A stretch of 64,000 nucleotides of DNA from Prosopocoilus inquinatus (lineage: Eukaryota; Arthropoda; Insecta; Coleoptera; Lucanidae): positions 51,814,707 through 51,878,706 of the forward strand of contig CM069874.1 in the NCBI GenBank assembly GCA_036172665.1, in the 5' to 3' direction. The position numbers and the translations under genes are program-made. The stretch's first letter is position 1; each line of letters opens with the position of its first letter. Below the pieces are notes generated by a model, which did not search any database, was not told the origin of the DNA, and was given only the letters and a program-made list of their open reading frames with translations. Shown in pieces: positions 32,043 through 42,816 of this stretch.

Positions 32043-33013
32043 CGTCAATACACTTTTGCATACGCTCGAACCAATTTCTAAAGCACGTTTTCCACTTTAA
32101 AGATGGTACCTCAGAAACCAGTGTCCGGAATGTTTCAACCGCTGCTTCAGCCGACGAAAATCGCTCACCACGCATTTTATTTTTGATATTTGGGAACAAA
32201 AAGAAATCATTAGGTGATAAATCAGGTGACTATGGACAATCATTCATTCATTCAACATTTTTGTTGCACAAAAAATCAACTGTTTGACGGGATGAGTGAG
32301 AGCTGGCGTTGTCATGATGGAGAATAATTCGTCGATTTCGATTGTTTCTTCTTATTTGATCGATCCTCTAAAGCCACGGTTGCTACATGTCCAGTTAAAC
32401 CAAAGAAACAAGCAATCATTTGCTTCGCAGCACTGCGCGAACGGACAACTTTTGTTGGTTTTGGTTCATTTTGAAATACCCAAACGGTAGATTGTTGTTT
32501 ACTTTTTGGCTCGTACGAATAGATCCACGTTTCGTCACCAGTAACGATGTTATAAACTAAATTTGAACGACCTCCATTGAATTTCTGGAGCATTTCTTCG
32601 CACCATTTGACACGACCCTGCTTTTGCGCTTCTGTTAAATTGTCTGGGATCCAACGACTGCAAAGCTATCGTACGTTCAAATGATCATGCAAAATCTGGT
32701 GTATTGCTTGCATGTCAATGCGTAAGGATACTTGAATCTTACGGTATGTCACATATCGATCTCGCTCAAACATTTCACGCACAGCATCTACATTAGCGGC
32801 AATAACAGATGTTGATGGACGACCTTCACGAAATTCGTCACTGAGAGAGGTACGTCCACGCTGGAATTCGGCAAACCAATTATAAACACTGCTCTTTGAT
32901 GGTGCTTCATCTCCAAAAGCCAAATGAAGCCGATCGAGGCATTGTTTCGGCGTTAGACCACATTTGAAATCGTAAAAAATCATGGCACGAAAATTTTCAT
33001 GCGAGATTTCCAT
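32014..33013 (-). pseudogene. Mariner transposase, multiple lesions
   Basis: ATG at 33013 starts MEISHENFRAMIFYDFKCGL, a mariner HTH N-terminus (Mos1/GVQW3-like), followed by SVYNWFAEFQRGRTSL, TGDETWIYSYEP (first catalytic Asp), IILHHDNASSH (second) and SPDLSPNDFFLF (third). The last two Asp residues have 34 residues between them, giving DD34D. Lesions: an in-frame TAG at 32666-32668; a deletion plus frameshift near 32370-32380 after ATVALEDR; and two more stops between the second and third Asp (VE*MND and CP*SPDL). The C-terminus ends GEYIEKQ at 32014. Confidence 0.85.
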
Positions 33014-33189
33014 GTTTCCACAAAATTACTTTTTCTCAAATGCTGTACAAACAAAACTAGTTCACTTGGATAGGAACTGTCAATAGAATTATAGGCGAAA
33101 AACGCCATTTTTTTTTAAATATGACTGTTGATAAACGCTAACAATTCTAGACCCACTAGATTCCAAAAAATTTTCCAGCAGCCCACGTA

Positions 33190-35193
33190 CACATAGCCTG
33201 AATATATGTACACTTATACCAAGTAGGATGAAAATGAAGATTAGTGGATATCATTGCCTCCCTTTTTCTGAAAAGTAACAGCAGAGAAAACAAGCAATAA
33301 AAACAGCTGAAAATAACTTTGAAGTTCGTCTGTAACAAGGAATGAAACGTTGACGCTATTCCACCGAAAACCATGATAAAGCAGTTCGCCTTATTGCATA
33401 CTTTGATATGTTGAAATGAAATGTTTAAAGCAACGCCTTTTCAAACTAGTGCCGAATACCAAATATAAAATAATATATTTTTCAAATAAATGTCATATAA
33501 ACTATACCTAAAATTTTAAATTAAAATCTATTTCACTGACAATGAGAAAAATGCAAAGTAGGCGTCCGTACACACAGAAAAATTTGATATACTCCTTTCT
33601 ACGAAACCGGAAGTCGAAGTACAAGACAGGTTTCCCGGAAATCAAATCCCGATTGTGCTCTTGATATTTTCGAGTTCAACGTTTTCGCTCGGTTTTTCCT
33701 GCGTTCGATTTTTAAACCGCCTGCATAGGCTCGCGTGTATACACACACAAACACAGGCAGGCTCTATATTATCTCCGGCTTGTATATTTTGCCCTGTCAC
33801 GTGTCAGTCAATCGTAACAAATCAGTTTGTAATTCTACACTAAAATAATGTTAGTACAACTTTCAGCCTGCTCAGTCAGTGGATTGTATTCCCCCCGACA
33901 TCTGGTCCTCGATTTGTTTTAAAAACGCATAAGTAAATGGCGTTTCCTCTCCTCCGTTAAATTTTAAATCGACCGGCCACGTACTTATTAAAACCGATTG
34001 CGAACGAATAAAAATAAAAATGTTGAGGAAGATGGCTTCGCTTGCAGCTGTTTCTACTCCACGTAACCATTCGAAAACCCTTCGCTATATAAAGCGATTA
34101 TGTACAACGTGAAAACTTAATCCGTCATTATATAATGTGGGGCACCCTAACGTTTAAAATGGAATATAATGGCGTTGCAACAGAATCTAAACAATCGATG
34201 GATTCCCTCCTTATCGCATGACGGCGACAATTGACCCTATCATTCCATTCCATTCCGTCTGTCGGATGGAAAATGTTAAGCGGATATGAACATGAAGATT
34301 TGGAGGAGGACGGCGGACGTATCGTAAAAAGAAGAGCCTTTTGTGTAAAGATGAATGAGGATGTTAAGTAGTGGGCGGGCAAAAAACCACAGTTCTCAAT
34401 ATATCAAATTACCGGTGGTTTTTGAACTTGATCATCCGTATTTCTCTTTGAATTTTAAAAATAAATAAATATACAGTCACTTAAAAGCTAATAAAATGAA
34501 TTAGCTCAGTTTTTTTCTACATTATTCAAAATAGTAATGGTTTAATTTGGTCTTTGCGAGGGTGGTTCGACAACTTACTTGATTCACATATTAATATAGG
34601 GCGGAAACGAAATTTGAGTAGGTAGTCATGAAGCTTCGTTAGTGTAGTTGCAACTCGTTCTAGCAATACTTATTGTTTGATAATTGTTTGAATATAAGTG
34701 TTGAACTGCAGTCGCGGAGTACTAATAGTTCCGTTCAAGTGTCCTGGCGGCTGAGGTTCTACTCAGCATGTTTTGAAAGTCAGCAGCTCGTAAACTGGAG
34801 AAAACATAATTTTATTGTGAAAATGCTAGTGGCTGGAACTTAGCATGTCCGTACAATAATTATTAGACTGACAATGAGTCAAAGCAACTCAACCGCTTGG
34901 TCACCTGAACGCGGCCAATTGCTAAGGGTATGAACATGCCGATGATGTCTCACTGTTCACCCTCGATGTTTAGATCGCGCTCGATAGTTCGATATAAAAC
35001 AAACGCAAAGATTTAAATGATTCATCTTAGATGTGCATGGTTTTATTTAAAACTGTACGTGTACTTTACATTGAGATGATATCACGGTATCGAGTGTGAC
35101 CTAATCATCGAAAGTGATCAGCGAGGCATCTTCGATATGTTCGTACTCTAAAGGGCGACACGCTCGCTCCTTCCAATATGAGTGAGTATGATG
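33190..35193. other. Intergenic DNA with a GC-balanced island (about 33590-34380)
   Basis: Around 33590-34380 the base composition evens out and the sequence is non-repetitive (for example GACCGGCCACGTACTTATTA), with ORFs of at most 84 codons and no domain. It resembles conserved non-coding DNA. The rest is ordinary AT-rich sequence. Confidence 0.3.
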
Positions 35194-35201
35194 CTGATCG
35201 G

Positions 35202-37721
35202 TAATATATATTTATTATTAAGAGGTATATCAATAAAACTTTAAGTTTTCTATGCATATCTAATGTTTTTTGATTAAAAGAAGCCAATTAGAAAAAGCAT
35301 ATTTTGGCAACTTCGTGCATATTTTAGGAAATATGGCAAATTTGTGCATATTTTCTTCAAATCACAAATTTCCTATTAAAAATTTAAGTTCAAGTTAAAA
35401 AGAATTAGTATCCTGCTGAGTGTTTCCTTCTTAAATTCGTTTTGAGTGGTTATAATGCCTAAGATTCTTCCATTCGGGTTAGTAGTTACCTACTAATGAA
35501 TTTTCGAGATATTGTTTAAAAGGCTGTGATCTGAAGAGTACAGATTTCTGAAAAAGACTTAATTACTGGGTTTTTAAAATAGCTTGCTTGTGGCAAAACC
35601 AATTTATTTGTTTCTCATACGTTCATCGCGTGCAGTTCAATATGCCGAAAATACAAAGTTTAGTGTACTCGTGGATAAAAAATTATCCCGAATTGGTGTT
35701 CAATGAGGACAAAGCTTCACAAAATAAAGTATTTTGTAGAACATACGGAAAAAATGTAAGTACGGCTACCAATATTTAGATGACATAATTTTGTTTTTTT
35801 TTAACAAAACGTCTACAAATAAATAGTTGTAGGTACATTTTACCTGACCTAGGAAAACTGTCAATAATTATTCACAGGCGATGAAATCGCGACAATTTCT
35901 TTTTTCTTTTTTAATATTTCAGTTATCTTATCTGCTGCTTCATTTTAACAAATAGTATGCTCGTATAGATATAAAAGTTTTCTATAAATGTTTTTCTAAA
36001 CACTTGATTTTTAAATTTAGCTAAATTTTCTAATGTCTGTAACATAATTTATAAAATAATGTTTTCTTTTTATTTTAAGGTGTGATATGAGAAGAAATGT
36101 TTAATTAAGCAGCATGTAGATACTGCGCTACACCAGAACAAACTAAATAAACTCAACTCTAGAAATGGTTCGCAAAGTCGCCTTATTGAATCGTTTAAAA
36201 ACGGACAGAAAGACAGCGGAACAAGAGTTCTCCGAGGAATTGTGTGAGGCATTCCAAAGCGCCAATATTCCATTATCAAAACTTCAAAACCAGAAATTAA
36301 AATGTTTTTTTCAAAAATATTCCCAACATCATGTTCCCGATGAAAGTACATTAAGGAAGAATTTTGTGGACCAAATTTACACCGAGGTAAATACCGAAAT
36401 TCGTTCGTTGATTGGTAACCACTTGCTTTATTTTGAAGTGGATGAAACTACAGACTCTTGTAGTCGATATACTGCTAATCTGTTAATTGGTTGTCTTGAC
36501 ATTGAAAAAGTTGGCAAATCTATTTAAAAAGTTGTAAGCTGTTAGATAAAACTAACAATTGTACAGTAACTCGTTTTATTCATGAAGGATTAACAATTTT
36601 TTTTCTGCCTAATCCAATACCACATGCAAAAGTGATATTGATGTTATCAAACGCTGCCCTTTACATGTGTAAAGCCTCAGCCAGTTTAAAAATATTTTTT
36701 CCTTATTTAATTGATACCACATGTTTGGCTTCATGGTATTAACAGAGTTGCCGAAGAAATCAGAAACCAATTCCCTCCTGCAAATGAATTAATTAGCAAC
36801 GTAAAAAAAAATTTTAAAGCGCCATTACGGATTCAATTGTATAAAGAATCATTTCCGGGTTTACCGTTGCCTCCACAACCAGTAATTACTAGGTGGGGTA
36901 CGTGGCTAAATGTTGCAATTTTCTACTCAAAAAATTATGGAAAAATTAAAAATTTAATTTTAGAATTCTCTGACGAATCTACTTCTATTAAAGAAGCAAA
37001 AAAATTTCAAAAATAATGTAATACCAAATCAATTAGCGTTTATTGCAAGTAATTTTTCTGTAGTGGCCGAAACAATTTTAAAATTAGAATCAAAAGAGCT
37101 GCGTTTGACTGAATCAGTAAATTTAATAAACAAATGCCATAGAGAATCATCACATTACAGGAACTGCAGAATTAATTTTCAAAAAGCTTAACTCAGTATT
37201 GAATAAAAATGAAGGATTCATAATTCTGTCAAAAGTGTTTAAAATTTTGAATGGGGAATTTGTTGATGACGATGAACTTGAATTAGATCCATATATTGTA
37301 AGCAATTTAAAATATGCACCCATTACTTCCGTCGATGTTGAACGATCTTCTTCGACGTTTAAACATTTACTAGACGACCGACGACATTCGTTTAAAATAG
37401 AAAATTTAGAGAAACACCTAATTGTCAATTTTTTTCATAATAATAAATAAGTATATAATATGTATATAAATATATTACTCCGGTTATTTTTGTGAATAGG
37501 AAGGTATATTGCTAAATGTTGTATTTTAAAATGTATCATAATAATAATAAATATGTTTTAGTTTATTAAATTGGAATGGACTTTCAATTTTTTTGTGTAT
37601 CGGTGCATATTTGGCATATACTGAAACATATTTTTTAATATCTTGTGCATATTTTCGTAAAGATACGTGCGTATATATGCGCATATTTTACGGATTTTCC
37701 GTTCATATAATCCGAGCCTTA
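35202..37721 (+). mobile_element. hAT-type transposon, copy 1 (dead)
   Basis: The right end is CCGAGCCTTA at 37721. The left end has lost about 27 bases of its TIR relative to copy 2, reading TAATATATA directly. The flanking octamers CTGATCGG (35194-35201) and CTGATCAG (37722-37729) differ at one position and fit an 8-bp duplication with the hAT pattern nTnnnnAn. Many GTGCATATTT repeats lie at both ends, typical of subterminal transposase binding sites. It matches copy 2 (56077-58597) over its whole length. Confidence 0.8.
35642..37450 (+). pseudogene. hAT transposase copy 1 (CGGBP1-like family), broken
   Basis: Exon 1 starts at ATG 35642 (MPKIQSLVYSWIKNYPELVF…CRTYGKN) and ends at a perfect donor GTAAGT (35756). 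The intron ends TTTTATTTTAAG at about 36080. Exon 2 holds a BED-like Cys/His stretch (EKKCLIKQHVDTALHQNKLNKL), TDRKTAEQEFSEELCEAFQSANIPLSKLQN, LLYFEVDETTDSC (catalytic-Asp-like), WLHGINRVAEEI, PPQPVITRWGTWLN and the C-terminal dimerisation block SVDVERSSSTFKHLLDDRR. Lesions include TGA just after the acceptor, a frameshift at KSI* (about 36525), another at CLASWY (about 36740), and stops between 37016 and 37199. Confidence 0.75.
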
Positions 37722-37729
37722 CTGATCAG

Positions 37730-38490
37730 TCAGATTTTTCTTTTTATTTTATTGTGCGTTCCTTATCCCACGTATCCTTTCAGATCCTACATCAAATCTG
37801 TAAGCATACGATTATTATTTACATTGAAGACCCGCAGTTTATACTTCTTTACTTTTAGAAAGTAAAACTTATTTGGGAAGAATCGTACACTTTTGAATCG
37901 CAGTATCTTTTTATGACACAAACTTTCTGAAAGGAGCAACTTTCGCTTTAAAACCGGAGCGTTTCATCTGGGAACAGAAACATTTCCATTCGGGTAGACG
38001 TGCGAAATCCTTTTTCCGCTCAAACGAGTCAATGAGAGCTCTCAGGACGCCCTCGGCAACCGCAAGCGGCCCCTCGAAAAATGCAATATTTGAATAGAAT
38101 TTTATTTCCGCCACGGAACGCTCACATAATAAGCGTATTATTCAGATTACAGCGAGTCGGTGCTGGTTATTTGCCGACGTGCGCTTGTTAAACAAAATGC
38201 ACTCGTAAGCCCAGCCTGCCACCAAATATTTACCTGGCCTGGATCGAACAAAGCGCGGCCCCGCTAGATTATCCGGGCTTAGCTCACTTACTGTTTACTT
38301 CTTCACGAACTTTCCAGTTTGTTTGTTGCTTTTTCAAGTCGAGAGTTCACTCTCTTCGTTTCCTATTTTTATACGCGCTTTATTGTGTTTTCCATTTCTG
38401 ATGAAGCTGTTGAGAAATTCTTTCAAGCGAGTAACACTTGAAACAAAAACGGTCAAGCAATATTTTGAAGTCCATAACTGCGGATGATCA
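37730..38490. other. GC-balanced non-coding island (about 37900-38300)
   Basis: The segment around 37910-38300 includes GAGCTCTCAGGACGCCCTCG and CCAGCCTGCCACCAAATATT. It has no ORF over 70 codons and no repeat partner in the window. Candidate conserved non-coding DNA. Confidence 0.3.
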
Positions 38491-38492
38491 CT

Positions 38493-38640
38493 ATACAGGA
38501 TGATTCAGAATAAGTGTCCGACCTGTTAGGAGCGTATTCACTAAGGTCATGCAAGTGCGAAATTGCAAGAAATAAATCTATCAGATGTATTTCAAAAATC
38601 AAGTTCCTTTGAATCCAAAATGGAAATTATGATTCATTTC
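38493..38640 (+). repeat. Family A end, partial copy
   Basis: TACAGGATGATTCAGAATAA at about 38495 is followed by GTGTCCGACCTGTTAGGAGCGTATTCACTAAGG, which matches (inverted) the right end of 9547-10406 and (direct) the left end of 48372-49544. No second end was found, so the copy is truncated. Confidence 0.65.
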
Positions 38641-38907
38641 TTACGTATAAATACACAAGTTTGAAATTCGAATGAATCAATGACGTATTATACATTTTTC
38701 CGTAGAAAGCCATAAAAAAGCGTATTATAGTTTCATTTTAAGGTAAACGTTTCGTTCTATTTCATGCGAGTTCATCGGTCTTGTGACGCAATACAGCTGT
38801 ACTAGTGCCCATCAACCAATTTATATCTGAATCTGTCTGGATATTAGACCTTCCATTCATATAGATTTTTTGTTTTCTTTCACCCAGTATAACATCCTTA
38901 ATAAAGA

Positions 38908-39048
38908 CTAAAACCCGTGTGACATTTCACAAGATTTGTTATAAAATCTTGTACAAAGTGAGAGAGACTGACTGTCATTGGTTGACACTTCTCTGTCTCT
39001 TTGTACAAGATTCTATATCAAATCTTGCAGGTGCCAAGCGGGCCTTAA
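38908..39048. mobile_element. Small hairpin MITE, about 140 bp
   Basis: Arms of about 60 bp are inverted copies: CAAGATTTGTTATAAAATCT and TTGTACAAAGTGAGAG mirror CTCTTTGTACAAGATT and ATATCAAATCTTG. AAGAC occurs just outside both ends and may be the target duplication. Confidence 0.6.
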
Positions 39049-39400
39049 GACAAAATTCTGAACATAAAGATGTGAAAACGTCATTAAGCTGAGCAATAAG
39101 CGTACAACGAATAAACCGCTGTTCTTCTGCTTCTGTTTCTGCTGTATGAAAAAAAATAATAATAACAATCCTTATAAAGTCTTTTCCTTGCAGAAAATTA
39201 ACAGGTATGAAAAATGCTACCTCCACGGCACTTAAGTATTTTCAAGCTCCTAAAGTAACTTGAATTCATGTTAAAAATCTTGTTTTGAGAAAAGAAGATA
39301 ATAATTATTCAAAGTGCCGAAGACATTACAAGTTGAGAATCGGTAATCTTTAAAGACTTTTTCTCATTTTTCTTTTTCTCTGAAGAAAAAAGTAATTATA

Positions 39401-39822
39401 GTCACGATTACGGAAGATTTGATGACAATGCGAGTTATTTTCTGATACGCTGAATTACTGTTCACGACCTGCTTGCGCAACGACCAAGGCGTTGAGCTTG
39501 CAAGCGTAAACACAACTTGTAAATAACTGCAAACTTGCAAATAAATAACTGGAGTGTTGTGTAAATCATAATCAATTAATTCGTGATTTAAAAGAAATGA
39601 TGATTTGGAAACAGCGTGAAAATTCTGACATCACCTTTTTGGAAACCGAGTGAAGTACGATGTTAATTAAACTTCTCGGACGTTTTGTCATGACGTTACG
39701 TACATCTGTAGTATAAAATATACGCGTATTTTGCAAACGATATCAATTATCTTTGATTTTCTTCGTGGGATGCAGCTATCTGTATTTCTGACCTTTAAAC
39801 AGTGAAGGTAATCCTGTTGGTT
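39401..39822 (+). repeat. Partial LTR, same family as the solo LTR at 45797
   Basis: From TCACGATTACGGAA it parallels 45797-46230: CAATTAATTCGTGATTT, CTGACATCACCTTTT, GTCATGACGTTACGTACAT, GTATAAAATATACGCG and TCTGTATTTCTGACCTTTAA. It lacks the 3' terminal part. AATAAA is mutated to AGTGAA. Confidence 0.65.
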
Positions 39823-39851
39823 TCTACGGGGTTTTTATTTGAAATACATAT

Positions 39852-40137
39852 TGTCACGAGTTGATCGTCTCCAGCTTGTCACGAGTCCGGGGGTTGCGCA
39901 GCTCAGGGTGGTAAGGGAGCTACCACTTGATACTCTCGGATACACAAAATTTACCTGGTCGCAAGCTCGCGTTGTTTATTCAACAGCTTTCTCGATTCTA
40001 GCTCTTTGGAGAAGGGGTGGGTCATTAAAGGACATAAACTAAGGGTGCCAAGGAAATTAACCCAGCTGAAGCGGAGCGGTTCCCAAAACTCCAACAGTGT
40101 GCGATGGTATTTCTGAACCCCCCAGGAGATTGTCATA
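39852..40137 (-). repeat. Possible second LTR, opposite orientation
   Basis: TGTCACGAGTTGATCGTCTC at 39852 is the reverse complement of the same type of 3' terminus as in the solo LTR (…GAGACGACCGACGTGTGACA), followed by the shared GGGGGTTGCG block. On the minus strand GTTGAATAAACAACGCG supplies a polyadenylation-type signal. The far boundary is uncertain. Confidence 0.3.
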
Positions 40138-40794
40138 TACACTCGTGCGTTCAGAGTAGATAATAATACAACACAATTGTCGTAGAAATATCGATTAACT
40201 TAAGCGTTACAAAGTATATGTGGTTCGGCCAAAGCCGAATAATACGACACAAAAGTCAAAAAAGTATGTCAGTTAGTGGACGCAAAACAAACCAACACGA
40301 AGCGATCAGATCTGATCAAGCAGGTGGACTTTTGTCCAAAGGGCGATGTGGAACTTAGGAATTATTTAGACTAAATAATGTAATTAACTGTTATTAATAG
40401 TCTTCTAATTATGCATGGCGTCGTGCCCATTTGTTCACAAATAAATAAACTAGTAAAGCAAAGCGTAAAGCGTATACTTTACAGGTTAAGTGCAGCTAGC
40501 GTTCTATCATGAGGGGTCAAGGTTTCGTTGTCGCACAGAGGTACATTCAATATCCGCATGTAGTGTAGTAGTTACAATTTGGTTTCAGCTTCGACAGCGA
40601 ACAATTGATCCCGCACATGATGAATACAGCCAGTACGAGACACCCGAAAGAATAAAATTAATCCGGCAAAAATAAAACAAACTTCAATAAGAAACGATTC
40701 AATATGAAAGAGAGTAAGAAATGGCGTCGAACGACACTCTTGATAACTGAAATAGAACATACCTGTTTTAATTAAACAGATCGTTCGTTAAAAT
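40138..40794. other. Intergenic DNA, nothing recognised
   Basis: Mixed-composition sequence without a domain-bearing ORF. It may contain retroelement leader sequence (TTTGGTTTCAGCTTCGACAG near 40578), which cannot be confirmed. Confidence 0.3.
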
Positions 40795-40802
40795 GCCATC
40801 AG

Positions 40803-41739
40803 CAGTGGCGGATCTTCGCATATGCGCATGAGGCGTGCGCCTAGGGCCTCTCAAATCAATGGGGCTTCAAATTTCAAATCTCAAAAAAAAATTTCAACAT
40901 TTTCAATTAAACATCATTTAATATAATTTATGAATAGAATTGCAATAAAAATTATTAGAGTTGCAACACAGAGTCTATGTAGGTACGATTGCCAACCGTC
41001 CCGCATTTTGCGGTTTGTCCCGGATTCAAAGACTTTTTCTCGTATCTCAATTTATGTTTTGCAATTGTCTACTTTTTTTGCGTAATTTATTTGTAAACGC
41101 AAATCGGAATATTTAGGGGAATCGTCTTTTATTCGTTTAGCAACACTGATTACGACTCGGCTAGTACATTATTGCGTTGCAAATCTAACTTAAAAAAAAT
41201 TCTTAATAATGTTTCAAAAAGTCTTGATCTTCTTGTTCCGGTTTTTCAAAGATGACATCCCAATTTACGGAATTTAAAAATCGGCAACCATACCCGGAAC
41301 ATACCAAGCCTGATTACATCTAAACACGTGTGTCTTAAAATGTACCTTGACCACAACATTGGAATCTTGAAACGTACCTTGGCCCCAAGATTGGAATCTT
41401 GAAACGTACCTTGGCCCCAAGATTGGAATTTTGAAACGTACCTCGGACACAGTATAAGCGCCGTGCTAAACCTTGTTACCATGTTCGGGGGAGTTAAGAT
41501 GTTCATATTATTATGTTTTATTGATTGGCGAGTACGTTAACGTAACTCCTTTTAATCAAAGTTTTAAAAAGCCACGAGTTTTTGGAAGTGTCCCGATTTT
41601 CCAAGAACAATGTTCCGATTTACTAAACTTAGAAGTTGGCAATCTTAAATCTACACTAAAAACGTGCACATGGAACGAACTCTGTGATGATACCGAAAAT
41701 ATTTAGAAGGAGGCGTCTTAATTGCTACATCCGCCACTG
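40803..41739. mobile_element. hAT-like nonautonomous element with perfect 8-bp TSD
   Basis: The ends are CAGTGGCGGATC (40803) and ATCCGCCACTG (41739). The octamer GCCATCAG flanks both sides exactly (40795-40802 and 41740-41747), a textbook hAT duplication. The 937-bp interior has no transposase and contains a 32-bp tandem repeat. A second, opposite-facing relative lies at 54320. Confidence 0.88.
41358..41452. repeat. 32-bp tandem repeat, about three units
   Basis: The unit ATTGGAATCTTGAAACGTAC plus CTTGGCCCCAAG repeats at 41358, 41390 and 41422, with a degraded half-unit before it. Divergence increases at the edges. Confidence 0.85.
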
Positions 41740-41747
41740 GCCATCAG

Positions 41748-42814
41748 TATTCTATAGAATACGATAAATCGAAACTGCATTAACCGAATTTTGCAATAAA
41801 TTCAGGGTAAGTTCACGAGAAAAAAATGCAACACACACAAGCTACCTCGAACGTGCCGGTATCAATAATGGCCAGAAGATTGCCCGCAAAAGCGCATTTC
41901 CACCTTTTTCCGTCGCTTCATCGTACCAAGATGGCCCAGACAATCAGAAAAAGGTGACGTCAGAATAATTTAAGTTACTTGGTAAAAATGCAAATAAAAA
42001 AGTTAGCCGTGAACATTCTGTATGTCCAAGTGATTCTTTTTTCTTAACATTACATGAGCTTTCGTATGGCAAAGCTTGTCGATGTGCTAATAAATCACCC
42101 TGTATATTTACAAACTACAGGGGACAGGTATAACATAAAGCAAAAAATATATTATTGTTGTCATTCCTTGATTCGATAGTTTAATTCTTCACATGCTCCG
42201 CTAATTTTTTAGCACCCTTTTTATCGTAACAATAAAAATACCGAATCATTAAAAAACCAAAAATAAAATAAAAGGCCCCATGGCTTGGAAATAGAACTGT
42301 TTATTTTTATTTCAAGTATGATTTTTGGTATATTTTTAAATATTTACGTGTACTTTTAGGGAGACGTAGTTTATCGTTCACCTTAAATTAATTGGCGACC
42401 AAGAAAAGATTAATTATTCCAGTCGGATTCGCACGCAATAAACGCAGTGACGTAACATCCGGACGGAATCCTGCCCGCCGCCATTTTGCCCGGTGGCGGA
42501 GACATGTGAGGCGATCGATGCCTCCGGGGCGCTCCTAAAGGGAAACAAATGCTGTCGCACCCTCCCGACGCGCCGCTATTCATTTGTCTTCATCCCGTTT
42601 ATTTCGTCCTTAATTGCTTAAATTGTGTTTGCGCGCTTGTTTCTTTGTTTATTGGGTTGTTGCAGCTTGTTTACAGTGCTAAGTCGTTCGCGCGTATAAT
42701 AAACAACACGCTTTTGCTCTAACCACCGTACAATTCTCCATTGATTTCAGTTCTTTTTTCTTTTGTTTTTGATGGTGTTTATTATATTTCTGACCGTAAC
42801 ATTAAGCGCCAATA
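41748..42814. other. Intergenic DNA with a GC-rich island (about 42370-42720)
   Basis: The segment 42370-42720 is the most GC-rich in the window (CCCGCCGCCATTTTGCCCGG, CGATCGATGCCTCCGGGGCG), is not repetitive and has no ORF. It ends in TATTCATTTGTCTTCATC-type sequence. Candidate promoter or conserved non-coding element. An isolated TIR-type end CACCCTGTATA lies near 42097. Confidence 0.35.
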
Positions 42815-42816
42815 TA

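Larger units (their letters stand above)
31751..33187 (-). mobile_element. Mariner (DD34D) element, full-length but dead
   Basis: The left end CGTGGGCTGCTGGA (31751) is mirrored by TCCAGCAGCCCACG ending at 33187, with TA on both sides (31749-31750 and 33188-33189). The total is 1437 bp, longer than usual because part of the left end is duplicated. One transposase frame runs on the minus strand. Confidence 0.88.

Noticed and set aside
41358..41452. CRISPR-like array
   Set aside because: The units are contiguous without spacers, lie inside a eukaryotic transposon and decay at the edges: a minisatellite.
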